Below, in pieces: positions 17,880-26,656 of a stretch of DNA of 64,000 nucleotides (position 1 is its first letter; every line of letters starts with the position of its first letter). The stretch covers positions 5,780,501-5,844,500 of the forward strand of contig NZ_CP049910.1 in assembly GCF_011305995.1 (NCBI RefSeq). The letters run 5' to 3'. The position numbers were made by a program, and so were the translations under genes. The stretch is from Diaphorobacter sp. HDW4A. Its GTDB lineage: Bacteria; Pseudomonadota; Gammaproteobacteria; Burkholderiales; Burkholderiaceae_C. The notes beneath the pieces were generated by a model. The model was not told the origin of the DNA, did no database searches, and saw only the letters and a list, made by a program, of their open reading frames with translations.

Positions 17880-19271
17880 ATGAATGAAGACAAGGCTGAA
17901 CAGCCGCCCGTCCAGCGCACGAAGACCCTGCGCATCGGCTCGGGCGCCGCATGGTGGGGCGACCGGGTGGAGCCAGCGGGATTGAACGCCGAGCAGGGCG
18001 ATCTCGACTATCTGTGCTTCGAGACCATGGCTGAGGCCACGGTGTCGGCGGCGCAGGTGCGTGCGCGGCGCGACCCCTCCTTTCCCGGCTACGACACGTA
18101 CCTGGACGACCGCATGCGCGCCGTGCTGCCCGCGTGCATGAAACGTGGCACCAAAATCATCTCGAATCAAGGCTGGATCAACCCGCAGGGCGCGGCCGAG
18201 CGCATCGTGCAGTTGCTGCGCGAGTTGGGCATTTCGGGCGTGAAAGTGGCGGCCGTGAGCGGCAGCCTGATCACTGAGCGCGTGCTGTCGCTCGCGCCGA
18301 CGATTCTGGAGAACGGCGAGCCGACGGCGACGCTCAAGGACACTCTGATCTCGGCGGAGGCCTACATGGGGGCGGAGCCCATCGTGCAGGCGCTCAGGGC
18401 GGGTGCGCAGATCGTGGTGACGGGCCGCGTCGCCGATCCCTCGTTGTTCGTGGCACCGATGATGTACGAGTTCGGCTGGGACGCGCTCGATCACGAGAAG
18501 ATCGGCGCGGGCAGCGGCATCGGCCACCTGATGGAGTGCGGCGCGCAGATCACGGGCGGCTACTTTTCCGACCCGGGCTTCAAGGACGTGCCCGAGCCGT
18601 GGAATTTCGCGTTCCCGATCGCCGAGGTCGAGGCCGATGGCCGCGTCGTCATCGCCAAGGTCGCGGGTTCGGGCGGCGCGATCACGCTGCAGACGGTGAA
18701 GGAGCAGATGCTCTACGAAGTGCACGACCCGGCGAACTACGTCACGCCGGATGTGGTGGTCGATTTCACGCGCGCGCGCCTCGAGCAGATCGACGCGGAT
18801 CGCGTGCGGGTGACGGGCCTCACCGGCAAGCCGCGCACGCCGACGCTCAAGGTGTCCATGGGCTGCACCGAGGGCTTCATCGGCGAGGACATGTTCTTCT
18901 ACGCCGGCCCCGGCGCATTGCGCCGCGCGCAGCTCGCCAAGCGGATTCTGGAAGAGCGCTTCAAGATCGTGAAGCTCAAGGCTGAGGACGTGCGGGTGGA
19001 TTTTCTCGGCATCAACGCTATCCACGGTGCGGCGACGCCACTCGACGCGCCCGAGCCCTACGAGGTGGCGGTGCGCGTGGCCGCGCGCACCAGAACGCGC
19101 GAAGAGGCGCTCAAGGTAGGCCGCGAGGTCGACGGCATGGCGGTCTCGGGCGTTGGGCATACGGGCAAACGCGTGCCGCACCAAGACCGTACGCGCGAGG
19201 TGATCGGCGTCTGGTCATCGCTGGTCGCACGCGAAGCGGTGAGCCCGCTGATCGACTACCACACGAGCTGA
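17880..19271 (+). CDS. Acyclic terpene utilization AtuA family protein (DUF1446)
   Basis: 463 residues. Recognisable blocks are RIGSGAAWWGDR near the start, DYLCFETMAEATVS, ISNQGWINPQGAAERI, VTGRVADPSLFVAP and SMGCTEGFIGEDMFFYAGPG. AtuA is needed for citronellol/geraniol growth in Pseudomonas but its reaction is unknown. Here none of the other atu or liu genes is adjacent; the partners are the AtuA-related small protein and a Bug receptor, so the substrate is more likely an imported organic acid. Regulated presumably by the divergent LysR protein. Confidence 0.85.
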   Translation: MNEDKAEQPPVQRTKTLRIGSGAAWWGDRVEPAGLNAEQGDLDYLCFETMAEATVSAAQVRARRDPSFPGYDTYLDDRMRAVLPACMKRGTKIISNQGWINPQGAAERIVQLLRELGISGVKVAAVSGSLITERVLSLAPTILENGEPTATLKDTLISAEAYMGAEPIVQALRAGAQIVVTGRVADPSLFVAPMMYEFGWDALDHEKIGAGSGIGHLMECGAQITGGYFSDPGFKDVPEPWNFAFPIAEVEADGRVVIAKVAGSGGAITLQTVKEQMLYEVHDPANYVTPDVVVDFTRARLEQIDADRVRVTGLTGKPRTPTLKVSMGCTEGFIGEDMFFYAGPGALRRAQLAKRILEERFKIVKLKAEDVRVDFLGINAIHGAATPLDAPEPYEVAVRVAARTRTREEALKVGREVDGMAVSGVGHTGKRVPHQDRTREVIGVWSSLVAREAVSPLIDYHTS

Positions 19272-19289
19272 ACTGGAGAGCACATCCAC

Positions 19290-19655
19290 ATGTCCACCAC
19301 ACAGAAAGTCCGGCTGGAGCGTGTCGCGCACACGCGCTCCGGCGACAAGGGAAACACATCGAACATCGCGGTGTTCGCCTATGAGCCTGCGCTGTATCTG
19401 CTGCTCAGGGAGCAGCTCACGGCCGAGCGATTCAAGGCCTTTCACCGCGAGGCCATTCAGGGCGAGGTGCTGCGCTACGAGGTCGAGAACATCCACGCAC
19501 TGAACTTCGTCGCGCATGGGGCGCTGGGCGGCGGCGTGTCGCGCAGTCTCTCGCTGGACAACTACGGCAAGGCGCTGTCGGCGGCGATTCTCGGCTACGA
19601 GATCGAGGTGCCCGGGGCATTGGCTCCGCTGCTACGCACTCGCCAGCCCGCTTGA
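19290..19655 (+). CDS. AtuA-related small protein (AtuA C-terminal-like domain)
   Basis: 121 residues. The sequence matches the C-terminal domain found fused to AtuA in other bacteria, with VRLERVAHTRSGDKGNTSNI, NIHALNFVAHGALGGGVSRS and SLDNYGKALSAAILGYEIEV. It starts 18 bp after the AtuA gene, so the two chains probably form one complex. Reaction unknown. Confidence 0.8.
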   Translation: MSTTQKVRLERVAHTRSGDKGNTSNIAVFAYEPALYLLLREQLTAERFKAFHREAIQGEVLRYEVENIHALNFVAHGALGGGVSRSLSLDNYGKALSAAILGYEIEVPGALAPLLRTRQPA

Positions 19656-19704
19656 AAATCGCCATCCAGCAAGACATCAAAGAAGAGATCGAAGGAGACA
19701 AGCC

Positions 19705-20694
19705 ATGACCTTGAAAATGAACAAGCGACACCTGCTGCGCCAAGCGGCGGTCCTGTGTCTGGCGGCAGGCTCGGTGGCCGCGTTCGCGCAGGCCGCCTAT
19801 CCCGCCAAGCCGGTGCGCATCATCGTGCCGTATCCGGCGGGTGGCACCACGGACATCATCGCCCGCATTGCGGCCAATCAGTTGACCGAACGGCTCAAGC
19901 AGTCGTTTATTGTCGAGAACAAGGCCGGCGCCAGCGGCGCGATTGGCTCGCAGGCCGTGGCACAGGCGGCTCCCGATGGCTACACGCTGGTGATGGCGAC
20001 AGCGAGCTCGCACGGCATCAACTCGGCGCTGCAAAAGAGCTTGCCGTACGATGCGGTGAAGGACTTCGCGCCGATCACGGTCGTGGCCAACACGCCCAAC
20101 ATCATCGTCGCCAATCCTTCGGTGCCGGTGAAAAGTCTCGGCGAGCTGATCGCTCTGGCGAAGGCGCAGCCGGGCAAGATCAACTTCGGCTCGACCAGCG
20201 CGGGTGGCTCACCGCACATGAGCGCGGAACTGCTCAAAATGATGGCGGGCATCGACATGACGCACGTGCCCTACAAGGGCGCAGCGCCGATGCTCACCGA
20301 CCTGATCGGCGGTCAGGTGCAGATCGGCTTCGACAATTTGCCGTCGACCATCGGCTTCGTGAAAAGTGGCAAGGTGCGGCCGCTTGCGGTGACCACTGCC
20401 AAGCGCTGGCCCGGCGCGCCCGATATCCCCACGGTGGCCGAAAGCGGCGTGCCCGGCTACGAGGTCTCGGGCTGGTTCGGCCTGCTGGCACCTGCGGGCA
20501 CGCCCAAAGAGGTGCTCAACAAGATCCAGAGCACCATCGCTGAGGCGGTGAAATCCCCAGAGGTTGCCAAGCAGCTGAATGATCTGGGGGCGGAGCCGGT
20601 AGCCAATAAACCCGAAGTCTTCGCCCAGGAGATCCGTGACGACGTGGAGAAGTGGCGCAAGGTGGTCAAGACGACCGGGGTGAAACTGGATTGA
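19705..20694 (+). CDS. Bug family solute receptor
   Basis: 329 residues. A signal peptide ends near AAGSVAAFAQAAYP, followed by the Bug core KPVRIIVPYPAGGTTDIIAR, ENKAGASGAIGSQAVAQ and DGYTLVMATASSHGIN. GAAGGAG precedes the ATG at 19705 and decides it over the longer frame. It is third in the AtuA operon and probably delivers that pathway's carboxylic substrate. No TctAB genes are present. Confidence 0.9.
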   Translation: MTLKMNKRHLLRQAAVLCLAAGSVAAFAQAAYPAKPVRIIVPYPAGGTTDIIARIAANQLTERLKQSFIVENKAGASGAIGSQAVAQAAPDGYTLVMATASSHGINSALQKSLPYDAVKDFAPITVVANTPNIIVANPSVPVKSLGELIALAKAQPGKINFGSTSAGGSPHMSAELLKMMAGIDMTHVPYKGAAPMLTDLIGGQVQIGFDNLPSTIGFVKSGKVRPLAVTTAKRWPGAPDIPTVAESGVPGYEVSGWFGLLAPAGTPKEVLNKIQSTIAEAVKSPEVAKQLNDLGAEPVANKPEVFAQEIRDDVEKWRKVVKTTGVKLD

Positions 20695-20717
20695 TGGTCG
20701 AACGTAGAATTGCGTTC

Positions 20718-21191
20718 ATGAACATCACCAAAGACACAGCGGTAACGCTGAACTACAAGATCACCGATCCCGTCACCGGCAAGCCGCTGGATTCGGGTGA
20801 CGTGGCGTATCTGCATGGCGGCTACGACAATATTTTCCCCAAGGTCGAAGCGGCGCTGGAAGGTCAGGCGGCGGGGTTTGCAGCCGCCATCGATCTGGCG
20901 GTGGCCGATGCCTTTGGCGCGCGTGACGAAAGTCTGGTGCGCGTGATTCCCAAGAGCGAATTTCCACCCGGAGTGAAGGTGGGCGGCCAATTGCAGGGCC
21001 CGGGAAGCGATGGTCGCATGACGGTTTTCAATGTCGCGAAAATCAAGGGCGCGGAAGTGCACCTCGATGGCAACCATCCCCTCGCCGGTCAAGCCCTCAA
21101 GTTCTCCGTCAAGGTGACTGAAGTGCGCGCAGCGACACCAGAAGAGATTGAACACAAGCACGTGCATGGTGGCCACGGCCATCACCACTGA
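20718..21191 (+). CDS. slyD: FKBP-type peptidyl-prolyl cis-trans isomerase SlyD
   Basis: 157 residues. N-terminal FKBP half-domain (TVTLNYKITDP-like start, YLHGGYDNIFPKVEAALEGQ), the insert-in-flap chaperone domain in the middle, and a short histidine-rich metal-binding tail (HKHVHGGHGHHH). It catalyses prolyl isomerisation, acts as a chaperone and can bind nickel. The tail is much shorter than in Escherichia coli. The ATG at 20718 fits family starts; an in-frame ATG at 20694 overlapping the Bug stop is an alternative. Confidence 0.85.
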   Translation: MNITKDTAVTLNYKITDPVTGKPLDSGDVAYLHGGYDNIFPKVEAALEGQAAGFAAAIDLAVADAFGARDESLVRVIPKSEFPPGVKVGGQLQGPGSDGRMTVFNVAKIKGAEVHLDGNHPLAGQALKFSVKVTEVRAATPEEIEHKHVHGGHGHHH

Positions 21192-21213
21192 TCATCCGGA
21201 TTGATCACGGCAG

Positions 21214-21265
21214 ATCGGCCCTGCCCGGCTCTTAAGAAAGAGCTGGGCAGGGCCGATTCGCTTTT
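21214..21265. terminator. Bidirectional terminator between convergent genes
   Basis: Left arm 21214-21233 and right arm 21238-21257 form a 20-bp stem with a single G-T pair and a four-base loop, followed on the plus strand by TCGCTTTT. It separates slyD from the convergent surface-protein gene. Confidence 0.8.
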
Positions 21266-21274
21266 CCGAACAGA

Positions 21275-24016
21275 CTACTTGCGGCGGTGTTTCCAGCCCA
21301 CGGCCGCCAGCATCCACAGCGCGAGCGTGACGAGCATCCAGCGTGAATCCACAGGCACGTTGGCGGGGTCCGTCGGCGTGGGCTCGTTCACCGTGATGGG
21401 TGTCGGTGCTGTATTGTTTCGCGGGTTCAGGTCGCGCGTGTCGCTATTGGCCACGGTCACCAGCTGCAGGATGCCAGATTGCTCTGCCTTGAAGACGGTG
21501 GTGCATTGGATCACCGCTCCCGGCAGGAATTGCGCGATGGGTGGCTGAGGTACGCAGGTGGTGACTGCGTTGGAGGGCGCACCGTTCACTCTGCAGGTAC
21601 CGTTCACAGCGTAGTCCGGGCCGTTGTTGGTGCAACTGGTCACCACGGTCACGGTGTTCCCTTTGGTCACCGTCTGAGGCGTGCCGCCAGTGGCCGCCAT
21701 GTCGGCCACGACGCCCGGTGAGGTATAGGTGCAGTTGTTGCAGTCACCACTGCTGCTGGTGACGACATTGATGAAGGTGGGTGTGCGCACCGGTGGCGTG
21801 ATGGTCATGGTGAAGTGAACGGTGGTGCTGCTGTTCGCCGCGACGCTTACCAACTGAGTGCATTGGCTGCTCTCCGCCACGCAGGCGGGCGATGTGCTCC
21901 AGCCTTCGTTGCTGCCTGTGTATATGGCGCCATTCGGAACGGCCTCGGTGAGCGTCGTGCTGCCCGCTTGGCCTCCGGTGTTGGTGACCGTGATCACATA
22001 CTCGAGCACATCGAAGTTGCGCAATTTTTGGTTGGGCTGGGCGGGCACACCGTTGACATTGAGTAGCGTCTTCTTCGCGTCGACGTTAGCGGGCACACGC
22101 ACGGTCAGGGTATCGCTGGCCGGTGCGGGATTGGTGGCGCCTTCCGCCGATCCCACGTTGTTCGCGGGAATGGTGTTCACATAAGAGGGGCCAGGTACGG
22201 TAGAGGTGACCATCCATTGCACTTGGCAGTCACTGCCTGCGGCAAGCGCCCCGTCCTTGAGCGTGAGCGTGCTGCCATCCGAGGTGAAGGTGCCGCCGCA
22301 GGTGTTGCCCACTTCAACACCCGTGGTGGTCACGTTGGTGGGCAGATCGTCGGTGAGGCTGAGACCGTTCAGGTCGACGCTGGAGTTGGCGTTGCTGACG
22401 GTGATCGTCAGCAGACTGGTGCCGCCTGCGCCGATGTCGTTCGGATCGAAGGCCTTGCTCAGCGAGACGGGCGGGGCGCTGAGCTGCGTCTTGGCGCTGG
22501 TGCAGCTGTATTGCGTGGTGTCGCAGTTCGGACCGGGGGTACCGGGCGTGCTGGTGCCATTCGGGTTGACGGAGGCGTAGTTGGTCACGACACCCACGCT
22601 ACTGGCGGTGGCGTTGAGGGTGAAGCTGCCGCTTGCGCCTGCGGCGATGTCTGCGGTGAGTGTGCAGGTGAGCAGTGCGCCGGGCTGGCTGGGCATGGCG
22701 CCGCAGTTGGCACCGGTCACCGAGTTGGCTGTGACGGTGGGGGGCAATCGCTCGGCCACCACAATTCTGGAGGCCAGCGTGCCGTAGCCGTTGTTCACCG
22801 TGAGCACGTAGTCGAACGGCACACCGACCGTGGCCTTGGGCGGTGCGGACTTGGAGATGCTGACCTGGCCGCTGCTCTGGCTCACGACGGTGCTGGTGTT
22901 GTTGTCGGGGTTCAGGTCGTTCACCGTGATCGCGGCGGTATTGTTTACGCTGCGGGCGCCATCTGCGGGCGTGACGGTCAAGGTGTAGGTGAGGTAGCTG
23001 CCCTGAGTCGGCGCGGTGCTGGCGTTGCCCGCCGAGCTGTTGATCGGGAGCGCTCCGGTGGTCATCAGCAGCGCCTTGCCGTTGACGCTCACAGTGCCGC
23101 ATTGCGCTGTTCCGGATGCGACGCAGGTGGGGCTGCTTTGCAGCGTGACGTTGTCGGGCAGAAGATCGGAGACGATCACGTTGCTGGTAGTCGTGGGCCC
23201 GTAGTTCCAGACGGTGACGGAGTAGCTGATGGTGGACTTGGCGGAGACGCTGGCGGTGTTCTGTGTGAACTGCGCGGGGCCTGTCTTCTTGACGCCGAGA
23301 TCGGTCGGGACGTTGGCGCAATTGGCATAGGAATCCGGCAACGAAGGATCAAGTAGGTTGGCGGCCGGGATGATTTCGCTCGTGCCGTCGGGGCGGGTCC
23401 ACTTCATGCGCAGGAAGTTCACGCCGCCGCGGTTGTTCCAGTACACACGCATGACGTAGCAACTGCTGGCCTGGGGCGCGACAAAACTGCCGGGAATCGC
23501 GGGATAGCTGCTTTCGGAGGTGAACGCCGCCAATGAGCCGACGGGCACGTTGTAGTCGAAGTTGCGGTAGTTGGCCGCGCTGCTGGCGGAGAAGGCGGTG
23601 GAGAAATCCACCTCCAGATCGTCGTCATGGCTTGCGGCGAAGGTAAAGCTGCCGGCCTGTGGAAACTGCACCAGCGCATACACCACGCGGCCCTGAATCT
23701 GGTCGGTGCAGGCAGCGTTGTTGACGAAGTGGTTGCAGAGCTCAGGGGCAGAAGTGCCCCAGTCGATGTTGGGCAGGGTGCCGGAGGTGGCGATGTTGTC
23801 CGTGCCGCCTGCCACCAACATCTGCAGGTTGGGAATCGAGTTGGTGCCCGCGTTGTTGTTGTAATTGGGCGCTCTGGCCGCGCCGCTGTTGCCCAGGTTG
23901 ACCTGTCCGCGGTAGTTATCGAACACGACGGTGGCGGAGGCAAGGTGACAGAGTGGAAGCGACAACGCAAAGAGCGCCACGCGTGCTGTCCAGAGCAATG
24001 AAGAAGGGTGTGCCAT
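21275..24016 (-). CDS. Large exported DUF11-repeat surface protein with PA14-like N-terminus
   Basis: 913 residues. A signal peptide (LFALSLPLCHLASAT) is followed by a PA14/GLEYA-like domain (about 30-230) with the calcium-type motif ASHDDDLEVDFS. Then come about four to five immunoglobulin-like DUF11 repeats (SYSVTVWNYGPTTTSNVIVS, DYVLTVNNGYGTLASRIVVA, LLTITVSNANSSVDLNGLSL). The end, VPVDSRWMLVTLALWMLAA plus KHRRK, looks like an IPTL-type sorting tail. An adhesive surface protein is likely. The ATG at 24016 is preferred because it begins the signal peptide directly; no strong ribosome site was seen. Confidence 0.75.
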   Translation of the reverse strand: MAHPSSLLWTARVALFALSLPLCHLASATVVFDNYRGQVNLGNSGAARAPNYNNNAGTNSIPNLQMLVAGGTDNIATSGTLPNIDWGTSAPELCNHFVNNAACTDQIQGRVVYALVQFPQAGSFTFAASHDDDLEVDFSTAFSASSAANYRNFDYNVPVGSLAAFTSESSYPAIPGSFVAPQASSCYVMRVYWNNRGGVNFLRMKWTRPDGTSEIIPAANLLDPSLPDSYANCANVPTDLGVKKTGPAQFTQNTASVSAKSTISYSVTVWNYGPTTTSNVIVSDLLPDNVTLQSSPTCVASGTAQCGTVSVNGKALLMTTGALPINSSAGNASTAPTQGSYLTYTLTVTPADGARSVNNTAAITVNDLNPDNNTSTVVSQSSGQVSISKSAPPKATVGVPFDYVLTVNNGYGTLASRIVVAERLPPTVTANSVTGANCGAMPSQPGALLTCTLTADIAAGASGSFTLNATASSVGVVTNYASVNPNGTSTPGTPGPNCDTTQYSCTSAKTQLSAPPVSLSKAFDPNDIGAGGTSLLTITVSNANSSVDLNGLSLTDDLPTNVTTTGVEVGNTCGGTFTSDGSTLTLKDGALAAGSDCQVQWMVTSTVPGPSYVNTIPANNVGSAEGATNPAPASDTLTVRVPANVDAKKTLLNVNGVPAQPNQKLRNFDVLEYVITVTNTGGQAGSTTLTEAVPNGAIYTGSNEGWSTSPACVAESSQCTQLVSVAANSSTTVHFTMTITPPVRTPTFINVVTSSSGDCNNCTYTSPGVVADMAATGGTPQTVTKGNTVTVVTSCTNNGPDYAVNGTCRVNGAPSNAVTTCVPQPPIAQFLPGAVIQCTTVFKAEQSGILQLVTVANSDTRDLNPRNNTAPTPITVNEPTPTDPANVPVDSRWMLVTLALWMLAAVGWKHRRK

Positions 24017-24427
24017 GAGCGTGTTTCCCGGAAATACAAGCTTCGCGCAGGACCAGTGGCTGAACGCCATCCCGTGAATGGCCGCCAGGCGTCACGGCAA
24101 AGCGCGCGTCAATAATGCAAGCACTGGCTATGGCTACCAGGAGTGGACGGGGCTTGCGGCATCCGTCCTTGGCAGCTGCGGTGACTGGCTTCGTTGCGGG
24201 CCAGACCGACTTTTGAAGGCGTGTTCCCATACATTCGATGGGACTCCTATCAATCTTTTACATATCATTTACGAACTTGTGCCCTATTTCAATCCAAGAG
24301 TTAGACCCCAGCAGGGGCTCGAAAACGGGTTTTCATAGGGAAATGACGCATTCACACGCATGCACACCTGCGTCGGTACGCGCCATCGTCCTACGGGCGG
24401 GAAAGCAACAGATGGGAGGCTTGCGGT
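24017..24427. other. Intergenic stretch, no gene seen
   Basis: About 410 bp between two minus-strand genes. It should hold the promoter of the DUF11 surface protein. The middle (24230-24310) is AT-rich. I found no convincing reading frame, RNA or strong terminator here. Confidence 0.5.
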
Positions 24428-25300
24428 TCAGCGTTGGCGCAGGAGCGCGCGCTTGAGCAGCCGTGCCGCGCGGTCGCGGATCTGAAACGGGCTGTGTCCC
24501 GGCAGCGGCTGGACCTTGGCGCGCTGGCAGGCGATGAGGAAGTCGTCGAGGATGGGGCGCGCGTCGAGAATGCTGTCGTCATGCGCGCGGAATTCTGGAT
24601 GCCATTGCGTCGCTGCGATGTAGCTGTGGCCATGCGTAGGGTGACGGCGTATTGCCTCGGGCACCGCGTCGGGATAGCTCCACGCCTCGATGTCGAAACC
24701 CGGCGCGAGCTGCTTGATGCCCTGATGGTGAATGCTGTTGACCTTCGCCTGATGCTTGCCTGGGTACATTCGCGAGAGGCGGGTATGGGGCACGATCTCG
24801 ACGTCGTGAAAATGTTGGTCATAGGTGACGGGATTGCGATGTTGCATCGCACCAGGATGCTGGGTCTCGATGTCCTGGTACAGCGTGCCGCCGAACGCCA
24901 CATTGATGAGCTGCAGGCCACGGCACACGCCAAAGATCGGCTTGCCGGCCTGCTCGAAAGCCTCAACCACTGCCAGATCGTAGAGGTCGCGCACGCGATC
25001 GCCGAGCCACGCGTCCTTGAGCGGCTCTTCGCCGTAGCTGCCGGGCCACACGTCGGCACCGCCGTGCATCACCACGCCGTCGAGCCAGTCGGCATAGTCG
25101 GCAAAGGTCACATCGCCGAGCGCCGTTTCGCCGGTGGGGCAGGGCACCATCACCACCATCGCGCCGGCCGACATGATCCAGTGCGCGATGGTCTGCTCCA
25201 CGTATTGCAGCGTCTTGTTGGTGAACAGCGGGCGGTAGGGATCGGCATGCGAGAAGCAGGCCGAGAGGCCGATTTTCAGGCGGTTGGCGGAGCTGGGCAT
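24428..25300 (-). CDS. Gamma-glutamyl-gamma-aminobutyrate hydrolase family protein (class I GATase, C26)
   Basis: 290 residues. The nucleophile elbow is FGVCRGLQLINV and the His-Glu pair is in TQWHPEF. The N-terminus LKIGLSACFSHADPYRPLF and the segment VVMHGGADVWPGSYG are typical of PuuD-like hydrolases of gamma-glutamyl amides. It is cytoplasmic. The start at 25300 (MPSSANRLKIG) matches the family; GAGG lies about 12 bases upstream. It stands alone, divergent from the hibernation-factor gene. Confidence 0.85.
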   Translation of the reverse strand: MPSSANRLKIGLSACFSHADPYRPLFTNKTLQYVEQTIAHWIMSAGAMVVMVPCPTGETALGDVTFADYADWLDGVVMHGGADVWPGSYGEEPLKDAWLGDRVRDLYDLAVVEAFEQAGKPIFGVCRGLQLINVAFGGTLYQDIETQHPGAMQHRNPVTYDQHFHDVEIVPHTRLSRMYPGKHQAKVNSIHHQGIKQLAPGFDIEAWSYPDAVPEAIRRHPTHGHSYIAATQWHPEFRAHDDSILDARPILDDFLIACQRAKVQPLPGHSPFQIRDRAARLLKRALLRQR

Positions 25301-25564
25301 GTGGTGTGATCTTTCCTCGAATGGACTTGGAGCGAATCCACACTGCCTTTGTAGCACGGCTCTATTCCGATATGTGACGTGCGTGTATGCGTTCAACGCG
25401 TGCGCTGTAGGCAGGGTTCGATAGAGTCTGTCGGTAGGGAAAGCGAGCGGTGATCCTTCAGTAATTTGATTCCCATCAAGCGCTATGCTGTCCATACTGG
25501 CAAGATGCAGTCATCCATCTGTTTATTGATATTGATGGATTGTTTTTCGATACAGGAGAAGTTG

Positions 25565-25918
25565 ATGCAAGTGCAAGTTCATACCAACGACAAGATCCAG
25601 GGTGGCGAAACCCTGGCTCATTGGGTGCAGCAAGAAGTCTCCTCCCGTCTCGCTCGATTCAACGAAAGCGTCACGCGTGTGGAAGTGTTCTTCTCCGACT
25701 CCGATGCGCCGGCCAAGGCGGGCTCACCCGACAAGCGCTGCGTGATCGAGGCACGTCCCGCAGGCCGCCAACCGGTGGCCGCAAATGCCGAAGCGCCCAA
25801 GGTGGCCGACGCGCTGTCGGCGGCGCTGGAAAAGCTGCTGCGCGGTTTGGAAGCCGATCAGGGGCGCGCGCGCGACAAGAACAACCGCGAGTCGATCCGC
25901 GACGCTGAACAACCCTGA
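25565..25918 (+). CDS. HPF/RaiA family ribosome-associated protein
   Basis: 117 residues with the beta-alpha-beta pattern of ribosome hibernation factors (MQVQVHTNDKIQ, a long helix ending VSSRLARFNESVTRVEVFF, then CVIEARPAGRQPVAA). These bind between the ribosomal subunits and silence translation in stationary phase. It lacks the C-terminal dimerisation domain of long HPF, so it would act with other factors or in YfiA-like fashion. AGGAG with 7-base spacing fixes the start. A terminator follows. Confidence 0.8.
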   Translation: MQVQVHTNDKIQGGETLAHWVQQEVSSRLARFNESVTRVEVFFSDSDAPAKAGSPDKRCVIEARPAGRQPVAANAEAPKVADALSAALEKLLRGLEADQGRARDKNNRESIRDAEQP

Positions 25919-25941
25919 ACTTTCGTTCCTCCTACCCAGAC

Positions 25942-25978
25942 AAAACGCCCGCAGGCTTGCGCCCCGGGCGTTTTTTAT
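25942..25978 (+). terminator. Rho-independent terminator
   Basis: Stem AAAACGCCCG (25942-25951) with CGGGCGTTTT (25965-25974), 13-base loop, continuing into a T-run. It ends the hibernation-factor transcript and may also serve the convergent DUF924 gene. Confidence 0.85.
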
Positions 25979-26009
25979 TGGCGTTCGAAATCGACAGGAT
26001 TCGGCTGAA

Positions 26010-26567
26010 TCAGAACGAGCTGCCCGGCGTTTGCAGAAACGCGGTTTCCTCCTCGCTGCATTCGCGCCCGAGGATGGCGTTGCGATGTGGATATCGGCCA
26101 AAACGCACGATGATGTCGCGGTGGCGTTTTGCAAAATCGAGATTCATGGGATTGCCAAGCGCGGTGAACTGGCGGATCGATTCGTCCTGCACGACCAAGG
26201 ACTCGCTGTGCATCAGCGGCATGTAGGCGAAGGCGCGCTGCGCTTCGGTGAAGTCTTGGTCGAGTCCACGCGCGATGATTTCCTGCGTGAGCACCAGCGC
26301 CATGCCGTCCTGTGCGAAGGCTTTGGGCGTGTCGCGCCAGACGTTGCGCGAGAACTGGTCGAGCACGATGATTTCCGCCAGTCGGCCGAGCGCGTCACTG
26401 CGCCATTGCCAGAGCTCGCCGCGTGCGGCCTGCGCGAGCGTTTGGCCGAAGCGTGTCGCTATGGTTTGGTCAAAGGCGCTGTCTTTGGTGAACCACTGCT
26501 GGGGTGTCGACTCGTCGAACCAGAAGCGGATCACGTCCTGTGCGGTGGGGGCTGTGGGTGTGGTCAT
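26010..26567 (-). CDS. DUF924 family protein
   Basis: 185 residues, an all-helical TPR-like protein. The family blocks VIRFWFDESTPQQWF, IIVLDQFSRNVWRDTPKAFA and AFAYMPLMHSESLVVQDESI are all present, and the motif RYPHRNAILGR lies near the C-terminus. The biochemical function of the family is unknown. The ATG at 26567 (MTTPTAP) has GGA upstream; the longer frame would run into the hairpin terminator of the preceding gene. Confidence 0.85.
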   Translation of the reverse strand: MTTPTAPTAQDVIRFWFDESTPQQWFTKDSAFDQTIATRFGQTLAQAARGELWQWRSDALGRLAEIIVLDQFSRNVWRDTPKAFAQDGMALVLTQEIIARGLDQDFTEAQRAFAYMPLMHSESLVVQDESIRQFTALGNPMNLDFAKRHRDIIVRFGRYPHRNAILGRECSEEETAFLQTPGSSF

Positions 26568-26590
26568 GGCTTCCAATGTAGCCGCGAAAG

Positions 26591-26629
26591 CCAAAAAGGG
26601 CATGACGGGACGCCCATCCCGTCATGCCC
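26591..26629 (-). terminator. Rho-independent terminator for the OmpA-family gene
   Basis: A perfect 13-bp stem, GGGCATGACGGGA (26598-26610) with TCCCGTCATGCCC (26617-26629), and a six-base loop. On the minus strand it is followed by TTTTTGG. It lies 28 bp after the OmpA-family stop. Confidence 0.85.
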
Positions 26630-26656
26630 GGCAGGAGATACAAAAAAAGTGCCGGA

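Noticed and set aside
16818..19184. A continuous 788-codon minus-strand frame
   Set aside because: The LysR protein starts at 17717. The remainder is antisense to the AtuA gene and has no protein-like features.
22217..23356. Glycine-rich plus-strand frame opposite the DUF11 protein
   Set aside because: It is an antisense shadow of the repeats, with no ribosome site and no recognisable domain.
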